Assembly (NCBI GenBank): GCA_031761405.1
Contig: JASEVX010000008.1
Coordinates: forward strand, 68,199,418 to 68,263,417
Source of the DNA: Serripes groenlandicus
Lineage: Eukaryota > Mollusca > Bivalvia > Cardiida > Cardiidae
DNA: 64,000 nucleotides
Direction: 5' to 3'
This document shows positions 22,640 to 36,232 of this stretch, piece by piece. How positions within the stretch are numbered: the stretch's first letter is position 1; each line of letters starts with the position of its first letter. The notes under the pieces were generated by a model, which saw only the letters and a program-made list of their open reading frames with translations, was not told where the DNA came from and did no database searches. Made by a program: the position numbers and the translations under genes.

Positions 22640-24408
22640 TTATTTTAAAGTTTCTTTTCTAAGTTCAAAAGACTTAATGAAAAACTTGTTTAAAACTGAA
22701 ACATTATCACAATTCAAAAGTTCTAAATATTTATGCACAATTGGTTGTATAAAATAAAATTGCTTTATGTACTTTTTCCTTAATAATTCGTAATGTGGGC
22801 AAATACGTATGAAGTGAAATTCATCTTCAGTTTCGTTGAGAGGGCACAGTGTACATTTTCTGTCACACCTTGGAATATGTCTATATCTACCTTGTTCTAT
22901 ATTTAGATCATGAGAGGATAATCTAATGTTTGCAATGATATTTCTAAAATGTACTATTTTCATTTTTTGTAAGTTAAAAGAAGTTTCAAAGTTAATTTTA
23001 TACTCTTTATACATATAAACAGGTCAAATAGCCTTTGACGAAGCATGGGAATAAATCCCTTAATAAATACTGATTCTGGGAAAAGCCATACCTGGGAAAA
23101 AACCTATTGTGTTTAACAAATCACGTACTTTACTTATCCAGTTTGTAGTTTTATTCGACTCACTGTCTTCTTTCATATAGTAAAGCATTGTAGATAAAAT
23201 GCAATTATTTGCTTTATTAGAGTGAAGTCTCAACAAATATTTTATATTTCTGATTTGCATATCAATACGAAGTGGGTATCGTCCTGTATCACCGTATAGA
23301 GCCGGATTACTTGTAGTAAGTTTCACGTTTAAAACCCATTTTAAAAACTTTCTATGGATTCTTTCAAGGTTATCCGTATTCGTGAAGGACCATATTTCAC
23401 AACCGTAGCTTAAACTTGGTTTAACAAAAGAGTCGAACAGATTAAACAAGGGATTTCTGTCCCTTTAGTAATTGCCATTAATGCGCATAAAGCCCCTAAG
23501 GGCCTTACCCGATAATGTTTTCGTGGCATTAATAAATGACCCACTCTTTGTTAAAACAAAACCGAGGTAATTAAAGCTGTCGACTGACTCTACAACATTT
23601 TCATTGTATTTGTATTCTAAATTTCTATGTTGTCTACCCTTTTTAAATTCAACTACCTTTGTCTTTTCGACATTAACAGTTAGTTGCCATTTGTCGCAGT
23701 ATGTTTTAAAAGAATCCATCATCTTTTGAAGTCCTTCTGGTGAATCGGAAATCAATACAGAATCATCAGCAAATATAAGTAAATATATAGTTAGTTGTTC
23801 GAAGTTAAACCCATCTACCGAATTAAGTTGTAAATATGTTTCTAAGTCATTAATGAAGAGAGAGAACAAAATCGGTGACAATATTTCTCCCTGCAATAAG
23901 CCCACTTGACAGTCGTAGATATCAGAGAACTTATGCATATATGTTTAACACATAACTTAACCTCGGAATATATAGACCTAATCAGTTGGAAGAGTTTACC
24001 ATCAATACCGTTCTTAATAAGTTTTACCCATAACCCGTCGCGATATATACTATCAAAACATTTCTGCAAATCAATAAAACAGCAATATAAACTACCCTTT
24101 TCTCTTAGCTGTTTTTCGATAAACGAATTAAGTAAAAATATTGCATCTATAGTACTGAAGTTTGATTTAAATCCAAATTGTGCATCCGTTATAATATCAT
24201 ACTCTTCGACCCATCGTTTAAGTCCGTCATTCAAAATACAAGTAAATAGCTTGGCAAAACAGCTGATTAATGTTATACTTCTGTAGTTGTTGGCATCTGA
24301 ACTATCACCTTTCTTATATACTGGGATGATAATTCCTTTAGACCATGATCTGGGTAAAGATTGTTTTTCTAATATAAAATTGAACAATATAAATAAAGGC
24401 TTATGCAA
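22640..24408 (-). pseudogene. LINE reverse transcriptase, frameshifted with stops
   Basis: RT of a non-LTR retrotransposon, which would copy element RNA at a nicked chromosomal target. The first frame (from 24408) shows KGIIIPVYKKGD (residues 24-35), NNYRSITL (40-47), AQFGF (76-80) and FIDLQKCFDS (111-120) with the first catalytic Asp. Near 23,940 the frame shifts. The next frame (23938-23465) carries QGEILSP and FADD (residues 56-59), the variant of the catalytic YADD box. TAA stops at 23465-23467 and 23060-23062 cut the frame again. The following pieces carry YGCEIW and a C-terminal zinc-knuckle-like CX2CX9HX4C motif (22640-23014). There is one frameshift and two stops, so no active enzyme. 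The final frame ends naturally at 22640. Confidence 0.9.
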
Positions 24409-24424
24409 TACGTCGATGCCTTCA

Positions 24425-24776
24425 TTAAACTACTCATAATTGATACTGTCAAAAAATGGTCTTTGCCGTGCCTTCTATTAACGATTCTCATGTTTGTAGA
24501 CTTACACATGTCGATCAGCAGATCGCCGTACTTATTTGTGCCTCTATCTGAGGTGACACGTGGTAATCAATAATCTGCATTGAACATGTCATGCTCGGGT
24601 AACGGTCTGTCGTTGGCTATATAGTCCACTTTGTTTCCAATTCTTCAGTTTAAATCACCAAACAGAAATACTTTTCCAAGACTGCCATAGTGTAACACGT
24701 CTGATTCAAATATATTAAATACATCAAAATCGTACGTAGATAAATATGCACCTGAGCTTTGCCTGATTTTTTATTC
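24425..24776 (-). pseudogene. LINE endonuclease remnant
   Basis: The minus strand reads, in one frame, a diverged C-terminal part of an apurinic-type endonuclease: GKVFLFGDLN, a stop where a residue before Arg is expected, RIGN, later SDRGTNKYGDLLIDMCKS and NMRIVNRRHGKD. GDLNxR and LLxxC...RI.N.R are hallmark blocks of this domain. There are two internal TGA stops. The sequence then passes abruptly into RT N-terminal sequence near 24,440, so an internal deletion is likely. The N-terminal catalytic half is absent. Confidence 0.75.
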
Positions 24777-26060
24777 ACATTCTTCAATGTCACAACAACT
24801 CGATCTTGACACGAGGTCAACATTTCAAAAGATGCTCAAACACCTAGTATTACAGATAGATAGCTAATATTACACACTTCAATGATTAAATATATGTGAT
24901 ATTGTTTATTTGGCTTGAAACAAACTAAGAAAAGAACAAGCTCTGACAAACAATAATTTTAGAAATGAAGACAATCGGGTCTTTCGCTCCCAATTAAATT
25001 CATACTTGCCACCTTTTAAATAGTAATGGGACTCGCAACAGACATTTCTCATGCGCCATACATATATTGTATGCATCTATGATTTAAATAAACAATTTAG
25101 CTGATACGGTGTTTCAAGTGTGGTCTACTTTTTAAACATATGAGGACAAATTTTAACATCTGTGAAATACTTATTATACTTATTATTAAAAATGAGAAAG
25201 TTCATGTCTTTAGTAATTTAACCGTTTTCTCAATGTTTTAAACGTTTAAAGGTTTCCATTGTTGCTTCAAACATGGAAAGGGTTAAAAAGTTTTGTATTG
25301 CATGTAGATTTAAATCCCAAACTGTATTTGTTGTGGTTTTATTGAAAAAATACAAAAGCAATCCTGACATTTGTATGTGGAATTTCAAAAATCCTGGAAT
25401 TAGTCCTTAATGAAAACATTATGTGTATGTTTAGACAAATGAAAGTCAAGAATGCATGTGTGTTAACAAATAAATTAATGCAGTCTTTTCCGGCGACATT
25501 GATGCCTTGCATCAACTTTCTCTTGTACTTAAGTAACATGCAGATAGTTGATATATTAAATGTTTACTGGCTTATTTTGGTAAGTAATAGTTGTTTATCT
25601 ATTTGTTTAGCCCTTTCCCACATACAAGAAATCTTTTTAATTATTGAATAGAGTTGAAAACATTGTGGCAAAAGGAAACATTGCACTTGCAGAACTGAAG
25701 GTTGGACAGCAATAAATTAAATTCCAATAATCCTTCCTTCCACGGTCTTATAAAAATGTCGACGTTTTTGTGCATGCGTTTGCTTCATAACATTACCATT
25801 GTCAATAACAACATTAAATTCGTTTTTCTGGTCCGGTATATGCCTATTTAACTTCTTTTACGCAAATCTACCTCGCCGATCACGTTTATTTTTCCTCGTT
25901 CGTCCGTGTTGAATTTCTGATGTGAGGTCACGGCAAGGTCGTTACTATGTTTACCTACTACGGACAATTTTCCGATTGGCGGAAATATGTATCGGAAGGT
26001 TACGATTGATCACGGTGAAATGCGAATGTTACCGAAAGCATTACAGATCGGAAGCCTTAA
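24777..26060. other. Unique intergenic sequence
   Basis: No gene, repeat or RNA recognised. Overlapping short frames on both strands at 25,339-25,651 have no domain similarity that I recognise. Confidence 0.5.
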
Positions 26061-26069
26061 GTGCTGTTT

Positions 26070-26465
26070 TCAACGATGTATATAAGTGCATCTAAAGTGC
26101 TCCGTTTTCATCACGATGTATTCGAGTTTGCTTCCAGTGCGTCTAAAGTGCTCTATTTTAGAAACTCTCGAATACATTTTTGATTTTTTTTTTTTTAGAC
26201 GCACTCGAATACATCGTTGAAAACAAAGCACTTTATTCGAGTGCGTCTGAAGTGCATTATTTTCAACAATATATTCGAGTGCGTAAAAAGTGCTTTTCCT
26301 TTCCAACGATGTATTCGAGTGCGTTTAAAGGGCTCTCGTTTCAACGATGTATTCAATTGTACGTCTACAGTGGTTTGTATTCAACAATATATTCAATTGC
26401 GTCCAAAGTGGTCTGTTGTTAATGATGTTTTCGAGTGCGTCTAAAGTGCCCTGTTTTCAACGATG
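26070..26465. repeat. Degenerate ~45-bp tandem repeat with an inverted unit
   Basis: About nine units are built on TTTTCAACGATGTATTCGAG then TGCGTCTAAAGTGCTCT. Around 26,163-26,232 the orientation flips (AGACGCACTCGAATACATCG then TTGAAAACAAAGCACT), after which direct units resume. Unit boundaries and lengths are irregular. The short reading frames within are repeat artefacts. Confidence 0.85.
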
Positions 26466-26639
26466 CATTCCGGCGAGCGCGTCTGTTTTACTGAAACTTA
26501 ATTGTTCAACATCGTGTCAGTAATTAACGTGAATGGACCACTTTACGGAATCTTTAACATACAACATACAACAAATCTGCAGTAGAAATCTTTTGGGCAA
26601 ATATGTGGAAACTCTTTATAAATGAAAATACAATTATTG

Positions 26640-26805
26640 AAAAGAATGTGACAATAGGTGAAACTGCTCATGTGTTCCTAGCTCTCTCACACCAGTACTC
26701 CACACAAACAATTGTTCCAAACAACTGACTGCTGGGGTTCGAACTTGCAACCTATGGATTGACAGCCCGCGTCACTACTGATTTAACAACCGGGCGTCGC
26801 CCTCG
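26640..26805 (-). mobile_element. tRNA-derived SINE fragment
   Basis: The minus strand reads a tRNA-like head: GCCCGGTTGTTAAATCAGTA, then GTGACGCGGGCTGTCAATCC, then a B-box-like AAGTTCGAACCCC (about 26,734-26,746). It is followed by a non-tRNA body containing GGAGTACTGGTGTGAGAG. Spacing and the B-box are good; the A-box is weak. A related head with the shared GGGCTRTCAATCCA block lies at 61.28 kb, so both belong to one SINE family. Confidence 0.6.
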
Positions 26806-27188
26806 GAAAAATGCGGGACGACGACCTTCAAACATTGCGAGAATAGAAGACATTGTTCGTGTTGAGTTATGTAACCATGTCCCACATGTAAACATATGTT
26901 AACGCATCTGCAGTTGGCGACTTAAGAAATGATGAGGGCAAACTGAACACCTCTCTCCTCTTTATAAACTGTTTTCAATAATTGCACTTTCATTTATAGA
27001 GATTTGCCATTGTATGATTCCTAGATTATCTACTGCAGTCAAGTCGCACACTGTAAAAGGTTGGTGTTTTCCTGCTGTATAAGCGCTGAAGTCGTCTGTT
27101 CCAGTGAAAGATAAGCAGACGTGTTTATTACACTGACAGACTCCAGTTAAAACAGTCATAACAACTCTGAAAATACATATGTTGAAAA
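26806..27188. other. Unique spacer
   Basis: No gene recognised; a 65-codon minus-strand frame at 26962-27159 has no recognisable domain. Confidence 0.4.
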
Positions 27189-27600
27189 TACCATTACTAC
27201 TTCTACTACTTCTACTACTACAACTTCATCAACAACAACAACTACTACTACTTCTACTACTACTACTACTACTTCTACTACTACTACTACTACTACTTTT
27301 ACTACTACTGCTTCTTCTACTACTACTACTAATACTACTACTACTAATATTACTTCTACTACTACTACTACTTATATAACTACTACTACTAATACAACTG
27401 CTACTACAACTACTGCTATTATTCGTATTATTGCTACATTCTAGAACTACAACTATAACTACTATCACTAAATTACTACTACTACTTCTTATACTACAAC
27501 TATAACTACTATCACTAAATTACTACTACTACTTCTTATACTACAACTATAACTACTATCACTAAATTACTACTACTACTTCTTATACTAAAAATCTTCA
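27189..27600. repeat. TAC/ACT microsatellite with 47-bp super-repeat
   Basis: A trinucleotide (ACT)n tract with interspersed TTC and ATA triplets. At its right end, three 47-bp copies are marked by ACTATCACTAAATT at 27461, 27508 and 27555. The polyleucine and polyserine frames on either strand are microsatellite artefacts. Confidence 0.95.
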
Positions 27601-27789
27601 ATCACACTCAAGCTTCAATGGGTATTTTAAAAACGATAAAAATATTAATGCAAAAACATATTGATATGTGCTATACAGAGACGAAAACGAAAATATAATT
27701 ATTTTTACGAGAAAAGAATATATGAATATAAATGCGCAGCGTTCAGCGATTCATACATCCTAATACATCTGCGCACAGTGAAGACCCAG

Positions 27790-30700
27790 TTTGTGTAAGT
27801 AATAAAACCTAGTGACAAACACTGCTGTATTAAATACAACCTAGTGAAAAACACTGCTGTATTAAATAAAACCTAGTGAAAAACACTGCTGTATTAAATA
27901 AAACCTAGTGACAAACATTGCTGTATTAAATAAAACCTAGGGACACACACTGAGTCTGTTGTATTAAATAAAACCTAGTGACAAATACTGCTGTAATAAA
28001 TAAAACCTAGTGACAAACACTGCTGTATTAAATAAAACCTAGTGACAAACACTGAGTTTGTTGTATTAAATAAATCCTAGTGACAAACACTGCTGTATGA
28101 AATAAAACCTAGTGACACACACTCAGTCTGTTGTATTAAATAAAACCTAGTGACAAACACTGCTGTAATAAGTAAAACCTAGTGACAAACACTGCTGTAT
28201 TAAATAAAACCTAGTGACAAACACTGAGTCTGTTGTATTAAATACAACCTAGTGACAAACACTGCTGTATGAAATACAACCGAGTGACAAACACTGCTGT
28301 ATTAAATACAACCTAGTGACAAACACTGCTGTATTAAAAATAAACGAATGACAAACACTGCTGTATTAAATAAAACCTAGTGACAAACACAGCTGTATTA
28401 AATACAACCTAGTGACAAACACTGTTGTATGAAATAAAACGTAGTGAAAAACACTGCTGTATTAAATAAAACCGAATGACAAACACTGTTGTATTAAATA
28501 CAACCTAGTGACAAACACTGTTGTATTAAATACAACCGAGTGACAAACACTGTTGTATTAAATAAAGCCAAATGACAAACACTGTTGTATTAAATACAAC
28601 CTAGTGACAAACACTGCTGTATGAAATACAACCGAGTGACACACACTGTTGTATTAAATACAACCTAGTGACAAACAATGTTGTATGAAATAAAACCAAC
28701 CGAATGACAAACACTGCTGTATTAAATACAACCTAGTGACAAACACTGCTGTATTAAATACAACCTAGTGACAAACAATGTTGTATTAAATACAACCTAG
28801 TGACAAACACTGCTGTATTAAATAAAACCAACCGAATGACAAACACTACTCTATTAAATACAACCTAGTGACAAACACTGCTCTATTAAATAAAACCTAG
28901 TGACAAACACTGTTGTATTAAATACAACCGAGTGACAAACACTGCTGTATTAAATACAACCTAGTGACAAACACTGTTGTATTAAATACAACCGAGTGAC
29001 ACACACTGCTGTATGAAATAAAACCTAGTGACAAACACTGCTGTATTAAATACAACCTAGTGACAAACACTGTTGTATTAAATACAACCGAGTGACACAC
29101 ACTGCTGTATGAAATAAAACCTAGTGACAAACACTGCTGTATTAAATACAACCTAGTGACAAGCACTGCTGTATGAAATAAAACCTAGTGACAAACACTG
29201 CTGTATTAAATACAACCTAGTGACTAACACTGCTATATTAAATTAAAGCTAGTGAAAAATACCACCGTAATAAATAATAGCTAGTAACAAATACTGCTGT
29301 ATTAAATACAACCTAGTAACAAACAATGTTGTATTAAATACAACCTAGTGACAAACACTGCTGTATTAAATAAAACCAACCGAATGACAAACATTGCTCT
29401 ATTAAATACAACCTAGTGACAAAAACTGATATATTAAATAAAACCCAGTGACAAACACTGTTATATTAAATACAACCGAGTGACAAACACTGCTGTATTA
29501 AATACAACCTAGTTTCAAACACTGTTGTATTAAATACAACCGAAGGACAAACACTGCTGTATGAAATAAAACCTAGTGACAAACACTGCTGTATTAAATA
29601 CAACCTAGTGACAAACACTGCTGTATGAAATAAAACCTAGTGACAAACACTGCTGTATTAAACACAACCTAGTGACTAACACTGCTATATTAAATAAAAG
29701 CTAGTGAAAAATACCACCGTAATAAATAATAGCTAGTAACAAATACAGCCGTAATAAATAATAGCTAGTGACAAACACTGCCATTATACATGATAGCTAA
29801 TTGCAAAAGAAAGTATCGTCATAAATAATAGCTAGTGAAAAACATTGCCGTGACAAATAATAACTATTGACAATCACTGCTGTAATAAATGAAATCTAGC
29901 GAAAAACATTGCTGTATTAAATAAAACCTAGTGATAAACACTGCCGTCTTAAAAAATAGCTAGTGCCAAATACTGCTGTAAAAAAATAAAAGCTTGTAGC
30001 GAACACTTCAGTAGTAAATAGTAGCTAGTGGAAAACACTGCAGTAATAAATAGTAGCTAGTGGAAAACACTGCAGTAATAAATAGTAGCTAGTGACAAAC
30101 ACTGCTGTATGAAATACAACCTAGTGACAAACACTGCAGTATTAAATACAACCTAGTGACAAACACTGTTGTATTAAATACAACCTAGTGACAAACACTG
30201 CTGTAATAAATACAACCTAGTGACACCGCTGAATTAAATACAACCTAGTGACAAACACTGCTGTAATAAATAAAACCTAGTGACAAACACTGCTGTAATA
30301 AATAAAACCTAGTGACAAACACTGCTGTATGAAATACAACCGAGTCACAAGCACTGCTGTAATAAATAAAACCTAGTGACAAACACTGCAGTATTAAATT
30401 CAACCTAGTAACAAACACTGCTGTATTAAATAAAACCTAATGACAAACACTGCTGTATTAAATACAACCTAATGACAAACACTGTTGTATTAAATAAAAC
30501 CTAGTAACAAACACTGCTGTATTAAATAAAACCTTATGCCAAACACTGCTGTATTAAATAAAACCTAGTAACAAACACTGCTGTATTAAATAAAACCTAA
30601 TGACAAACACTGCTGTATTAAATACAACCTAATGACAAACACTGTTGTATTAAATAAAACCTAATGACAAACACTGCTGTATTAAATACAACCTAATGAC

Positions 30701-33700
30701 AAACACTGTTGTATTAAATACAACCTAATGACAAACACTGTTGTATTAAATAAAACCTAATGACAAACACTGCTGTATTAAATAAAACCTAGTAACAAAC
30801 ACTGCTGTATTAAATAAAACCTAATGACAAACACTGCTGTATTAAATACAACCTAATGACAAACACTGCTGTATTAAATACAACCTACTGACAAACACTG
30901 CTGTATTAAATACAACCGAATGACAAACACTGCTGTATGAAATAAAAGCGAGTGACAAACATTGGTGTATGAAATTCAACCGAGTGACAAACACTGTTGT
31001 ATTAAATACAACCTAGTGACAAACACTGTTGTATTAAAAAAAACCTAGTAGCAAACACTGCTGTATTAAATAAAACCTAATGACAAACACTGCTGTATTA
31101 AATACAACCTAATGACAAACACTGTTGTATTAAATAAAACCTAGTAACAAACACTGTTGTATTAAATAAAACCTAATGACAAACACTGCTGTATTAAATA
31201 AAACCTAGTAACAAACACTGCTGTATTAAATAAAACCTAATGACAAACACTGCTGTATTAAATACAACCTAATGACAAACACTGTTGTATTAAATAAAAC
31301 ATAATGACAAACACTGCTGTATTAAATACAACCTAATGACAAACACTGCGGTATTAAATAAAACCTAATGACAAACACTGCTGTATTAAATAAAATCTAG
31401 TGACAAACACTGCTGTATTAAATAAAACCTAGTAACAAACACTGCTGTATTAAATAAAACCTAGTAACAAACACTGCTGTATTAAATAAAACCTAATGAC
31501 AAACACTGCTGTATTAAATAAAACCTAGTAACAAACACTGCTGTATTAAATAAAACCTAATGGCAAACATTGCTGTATTAAATACAACCTAATGACAAAC
31601 ACTGTTGTATTAAATAAAACCTAATGACAAACACTGCTGTATTAAATACAACCTAATGACAAACACTGTTGTATTAAATAAAACCTAATGACAAACACTG
31701 CTGTATTAAATACAACCTAATGACAAACACTGTTGTATTAAATAAATCCTAGTGACAAACACTGCTGTATTAAATAAAATCTAGTGACAAACACTGCTGT
31801 ATTAAATACAACCAAGTGACAAACACTGTTGTATTACATACAACTTAGTGACAAACACTGTTGTTTGAAATGCAACCTAGTAAAAAACACTGTTGTATGA
31901 AATACAACCTAGTAACAAACACTGTTGTATTTAATACAAACTAGTAACAAACACTGTTGTATGAAATACAACCTAGTGACAAACCCTGCTGTATTAAATA
32001 AAACCTAGTGACAAACACTGTTGTATGAAATACAACCGAATGACAAACAATGTTGTATCAAATACAACCTTGTGACAAACACTGCTGTATTAAATACAAC
32101 CTAGTGACAAACACAATGGAATTAAATGCAACCTAGTAACAAACACTGCTGTATTGAATACAACCTAGTGACAAACACAATGGAATTAAATACAACCTAG
32201 TGACAAACACAATGGAATTAAATACAACCTAGTGACAAACACTGCTGTAATAAATACAACCGATTGACAAACACTGCTGTATTAAATAAAACCTAGTGAC
32301 ACACACGACTGTATGAAATAAAACCTAGTGACAAACACTGTTGTATGGAATACAACCGAATGACAAACAATGTTGTATCAAATACAACCTAGTGACAAAC
32401 ACTGCTGTATTAAATACAACCTAGTGACAAACACAATGGAATTAAATGCAACCTAGTGACAAACACTGCTGTATTAAATACAACCTAGTGACAAACACTG
32501 CAGTCAAAATTAATAGATATTGACAATCATTTTTGTTATAAAAAAAATAATGGATATATGTTATAACAAATAGTTAGTGGCAAACATTGCTGCAATAAAT
32601 AAAACCAAGTGACAAACACTGCCGAAATAAATAATAGCTAGTGACAAACACTTCTGTAATTAGTAATAGTGAAATAAAACCAATATCATAGTCCTGTACA
32701 ATAGCTATACCTGAGAGAAATATAGAAAGTATTCTGTTCTCTTTAGTTAAAAAAAAGCAAATTAACTGCTATAATAAACAATAGCTAGTGTAAAGAAAAC
32801 ACTGATGTAATCAATACAACCAAGAAACAAGCACTGCTGTGAGAAATGATAGCTAGTGGCAAACACTGCTGTCATAAATAATAGCTAGTTACAAACACTG
32901 CCGACATAAACAATAGCTAGTGACAAACACTGCTGTAATAAATAATAGCTAGTGACAATCACTGCCGAAATAAATAGTAGCTAGTGACAAACAATGCTGT
33001 AATAAACAATATCTAGTGACAAACAATGCTGTAATAAACAATAGCTAGTGACAAAAAATGCTGTAATAAACAATAGCTAGTGACAAACACTGCTGTAATA
33101 AATAATAGCTAGTGACAATCACTACCGAAATCAATAGTAGCTAGTGACAAACAATGCTGTAATAAACAATAGCTAGTGACAAACACTGCTGTAAAAACCA
33201 ATAGCTAGGGGAAAACACTGCCGTCGTAAATAATAGCTAGTGGCAAACATTGCCGTCGTAAACAATAGCTAGTGGCAAGCACTGCCATCGTAAATAATAG
33301 CTAGTGCCAAACACTGCCGTCGTAAATAATAGCTTGTGGCAAACACCGTCGTAAATAATAGCTAATAACAATCATTGCTGTTATAGATAGTAATAGCTAC
33401 TGACAAACATTGCTGTTATGTATAAAACATAGTGGCAATCACTTTCGTAATAAATAAAAGCTTGTGAAAAACACTGTTGTATGAAATACAACCGAATGAC
33501 AAACAATGTTGTATCAAAAACACTGCTGTATTAAATACAACCTAGTGACAAACACAATGGAATTAAATGCAACCTAGTGACAAACACTGCTGTATTAAAT
33601 ACAACCTAGTGACAAACACTGCTGTATTAAATACAACCTATTGACAAACACTGCTGTATTAAATACAACCTAGTGACAAACACTGCAGTCAAAATTAATA

Positions 33701-34785
33701 GATATTGACAATCATTTTCGTTATAAAAAAAATAATATATGTTATAACAAATAGTTAGTGGCAAACATTGCTGTAATAAATAAAACCAAGTGACAAACAC
33801 TGCCGAAATAAATAATAGCTAGTGACAAACACTGCTGTAATTAGTAATAGTGAAATAATACCCTAAATTAAATATTGACAATGTATCAATTTATTGTTAT
33901 TCATAGTCCTGTACAATAGCTATACCTGAGAGAAATATAGAAAGTATTCTGTTCTCTTTAGTTAAAAAAAGCAAATGAACTGCTATAATAAACAATAGCT
34001 AGTGTAAAGAAAACACTGATGTAATCAATACAACAAAGAAACAAGCACTGCTGTGAGAAATGATAGCTAGTGGCAAACACGGCTGTCATAAATAATAGCT
34101 AGTTACAAACACTGCCGACATAAAAAATAGCTAGTGACAAACACTGCTGTAATAAATAATAGCTAGTGACAATCACTGCCGAAATAAATAGTAGCTAGTG
34201 ACAAACAATGCTGTAATAAACAATAGCCAGTGACAAACAATGCTGTAATAAACAATAGCTGCCGTCGTAAATAATAGCTAGTGGCAAACACTGCCGTCGT
34301 AAACAATAGCTAGTGGCAAGCACTGCCATTGTAAATAATAGCTAATGCCAAACACTGCTGTCGTAAATAATAGCTAGTGGCAAACACCGTCGTAAATAAT
34401 AGCTAATAACAATCATTGCTGTTATAGATCATAATAGCTACTGACAAACACTGCTGTTATGAATAAAACATAGTGGCAAACACTTTCGTAATAAATAAAA
34501 TCTTGTGACAAAACACTGGTGTAATACATAATAGCTAATAACCCTGTCGTAATAAATAAAAGCTAGCGACAAACACAGATGTAATGAATAATAGCTTGTT
34601 ACAATCACTGCTGTTATGAATAAAACATAGTGGCAAACACTGTCGTAATAAATAAAAGCTAGTGACAAAACACTGGTGTAATACATAATAGCTAATAACC
34701 CTGTCGTAATAAATAATAGCTAGCGACAAACACAGATGTAATGAATAATAGCTAGTTACAATCACTGCTGTAATAAATCACTCAA
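27790..34785. repeat. 32-bp minisatellite, ~7 kb
   Basis: About 215 units of 32 bp. The main form reads GTGACAAACACTGCTGTATT then AAATAAAACCTA. Up to about 32,480 units are mostly of ACCTAGTGAC, ACCTAATGAC and ACCGAGTGAC types with TACAACC/TAAAACC variants. From about 32,560 to 34,785 a diverged subfamily with AATAATAGCTAGTGACAAAC predominates, mixed with occasional main-type units. Longer units with an inserted GAGTCTGTT or GAGTTTGTT occur near 27,950-28,240. Reading frames within are artefacts of the repeat. Confidence 0.96.
32486..34510 (+). repeat. Duplicated ~1-kb block inside 32-bp array
   Basis: The block beginning CAGTCAAAATTAATAGATAT (32,501) recurs at 33,686, including a non-array stretch (CATAGTCCTGTACAATAGCT at 32,687 and 33,902). 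Both copies run into the AATAATAGCTAG subfamily and share a late block, CATAGTGGCAA with CACTTTCGTAATAAATAAAA. Offsets of 1185 and 1215 bp differ by a 30-bp indel. Confidence 0.88.
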
Positions 34786-36193
34786 CGAAACCTAGTATTA
34801 GCTTCATTATTACATGTGTGGACAAATATCTCGCAAAACATCAATTGGATAATGCCGGGCTCTGTACAGTACTATCTGGTCAAACTGCGCCATAATGTAA
34901 ACACGAGATTCACATACTTGTGAAACAATCTGATTGTATCGCTGCGTAGAGTTTGATTAGCCATGAATCGACGTGAGTCGACATAACTATTTGGAAATCC
35001 AGAAGGATTTATTCTACACATGACACGTAGCGTGTAAACCGTTGAAAATTGTAATTTCAAGGTTTAAAACAGAGCAACCCGATGACAAATCAAAGGGTAT
35101 CCGAATGGCCTGTTGCCAAGAAACCGTTGGCACTTCCCAGCCATTTTGAAACACAATAATAACATTAGAGATTAAAAGTATGTGGGATTAAATGAAGCGA
35201 AAAGATGAAACATTTAACTTTTTATGTAGACAAACATGAACAATTTATTTAAATCGCAAAGAATTTTCTTTGTTTGCAGTTTGTGATAACGCTTTATAAA
35301 AAGCCTGCAGTAGATAAATTCCGCTTGCCACAATCTTTTAAACGGTATTCAAAAACCAACTTATTTTTTACTTGATATTGGATACATGTATGTCTGTGTG
35401 GTGGTCGATTGATTGTAGGTTGGAAAGGGTTTACACTGAATTAATCATAGCTGTCTTGAATGCATAACTTTTGTCACCTGTGAAACAGACGATATTTGAA
35501 CAAAATATATTGTAAGTATTTTCTTGCAACGATCTCATACTGTATCTTAAAATATTGCTTTAATTGCATATGAGCAAATGAGTGAAAAAGTATCCCGTGT
35601 ATACGTATTTGCGTGTTTGTTATTTATTCTCTGGACTATTTAACACGTCGGGACAGGGCTGCATACGGACCTTTGTATATAAATGTGAGGCTCAGACAGG
35701 GTGTATGCAGAGGCAACCATAATAACTGCTCGTTAGCATGCATACGTTGTCACTATTCACTCAACATTCACGAATAATCAATACCCGCCCTGCCGTGTCA
35801 AATAAGCCTGTGAAAACAGAATGTCTGTTTCTGGGATTGACCTTGCACGAGTATAACTTGTACATATAACAGATAACAGATAGGTCCGTTCATATCACAC
35901 TAACGTTAACTAACGTTAACTAAGGATAGTCAATCCGTCCAGTATATATGAAGAGCTGGATTCGCTGCCATTGGTTAACGACCGCATTGATCTAAACGCT
36001 CGGTAAATCAGACTACTACGTGTTTGGGTCTAGGTAATTGGTTTTATTCAGATCAGAATCTAAGTGAATTTGTTCAGATTAACGTGTACAGTTAGAGAAA
36101 ATACCAACTGTTACTTTGTGTTGTTTCGTAATCAAAGAGTGTGGTTGTGGTAACGCACCTGGCTTTTTATTAATTTATTATGTGAGGAACACC

Positions 36194-36196
<3 letters not shown>
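34786..36196. other. Unique intergenic sequence
   Basis: No gene recognised. A 62-codon minus-strand frame at 34872-35060 has no domain that I recognise. A short direct repeat, CTAACGTTAA, occurs twice at 35,901-35,920. Confidence 0.5.

Positions 36197-36232
<36 letters not shown>

Larger units (their letters stand above)
22497..24776 (-). mobile_element. Decayed non-LTR retrotransposon (LINE), 5'-truncated
   Basis: A minus-strand element with an APE-type endonuclease remnant (about 24,425-24,776), reverse transcriptase (22,640-24,408) and a short AT-rich 3' region. The 3' region may end in an ATA/AAT-rich tail near 22,497-22,515. Domain order (endonuclease, RT, C-terminal CCHC-like motif) and motif style fit the jockey/CR1/L2 group; I cannot assign a clade more exactly. 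The 5' part of the endonuclease is missing, as is the stretch between endonuclease and RT. Several stops and a frameshift make it non-functional. Confidence 0.88.

Noticed and set aside
23906..24286. 126-codon plus-strand frame
   Set aside because: It lies antisense to the LINE reverse transcriptase, which has clear domain motifs on the minus strand.
27179..27468. Polyleucine and polyserine frames
   Set aside because: Translations of a (TAC)n microsatellite on the two strands.
27790..34785. CRISPR-like appearance of regular repeats
   Set aside because: Units are contiguous with no unique spacers, no cas genes, and the sequence context is eukaryotic.
18580..34785. Shared 10-mer ACCTAGTGAC in the 145-bp and 32-bp arrays
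   Set aside because: Flanking sequence does not align; a shared 10-mer can be expected by chance or convergence between AT-rich repeats.
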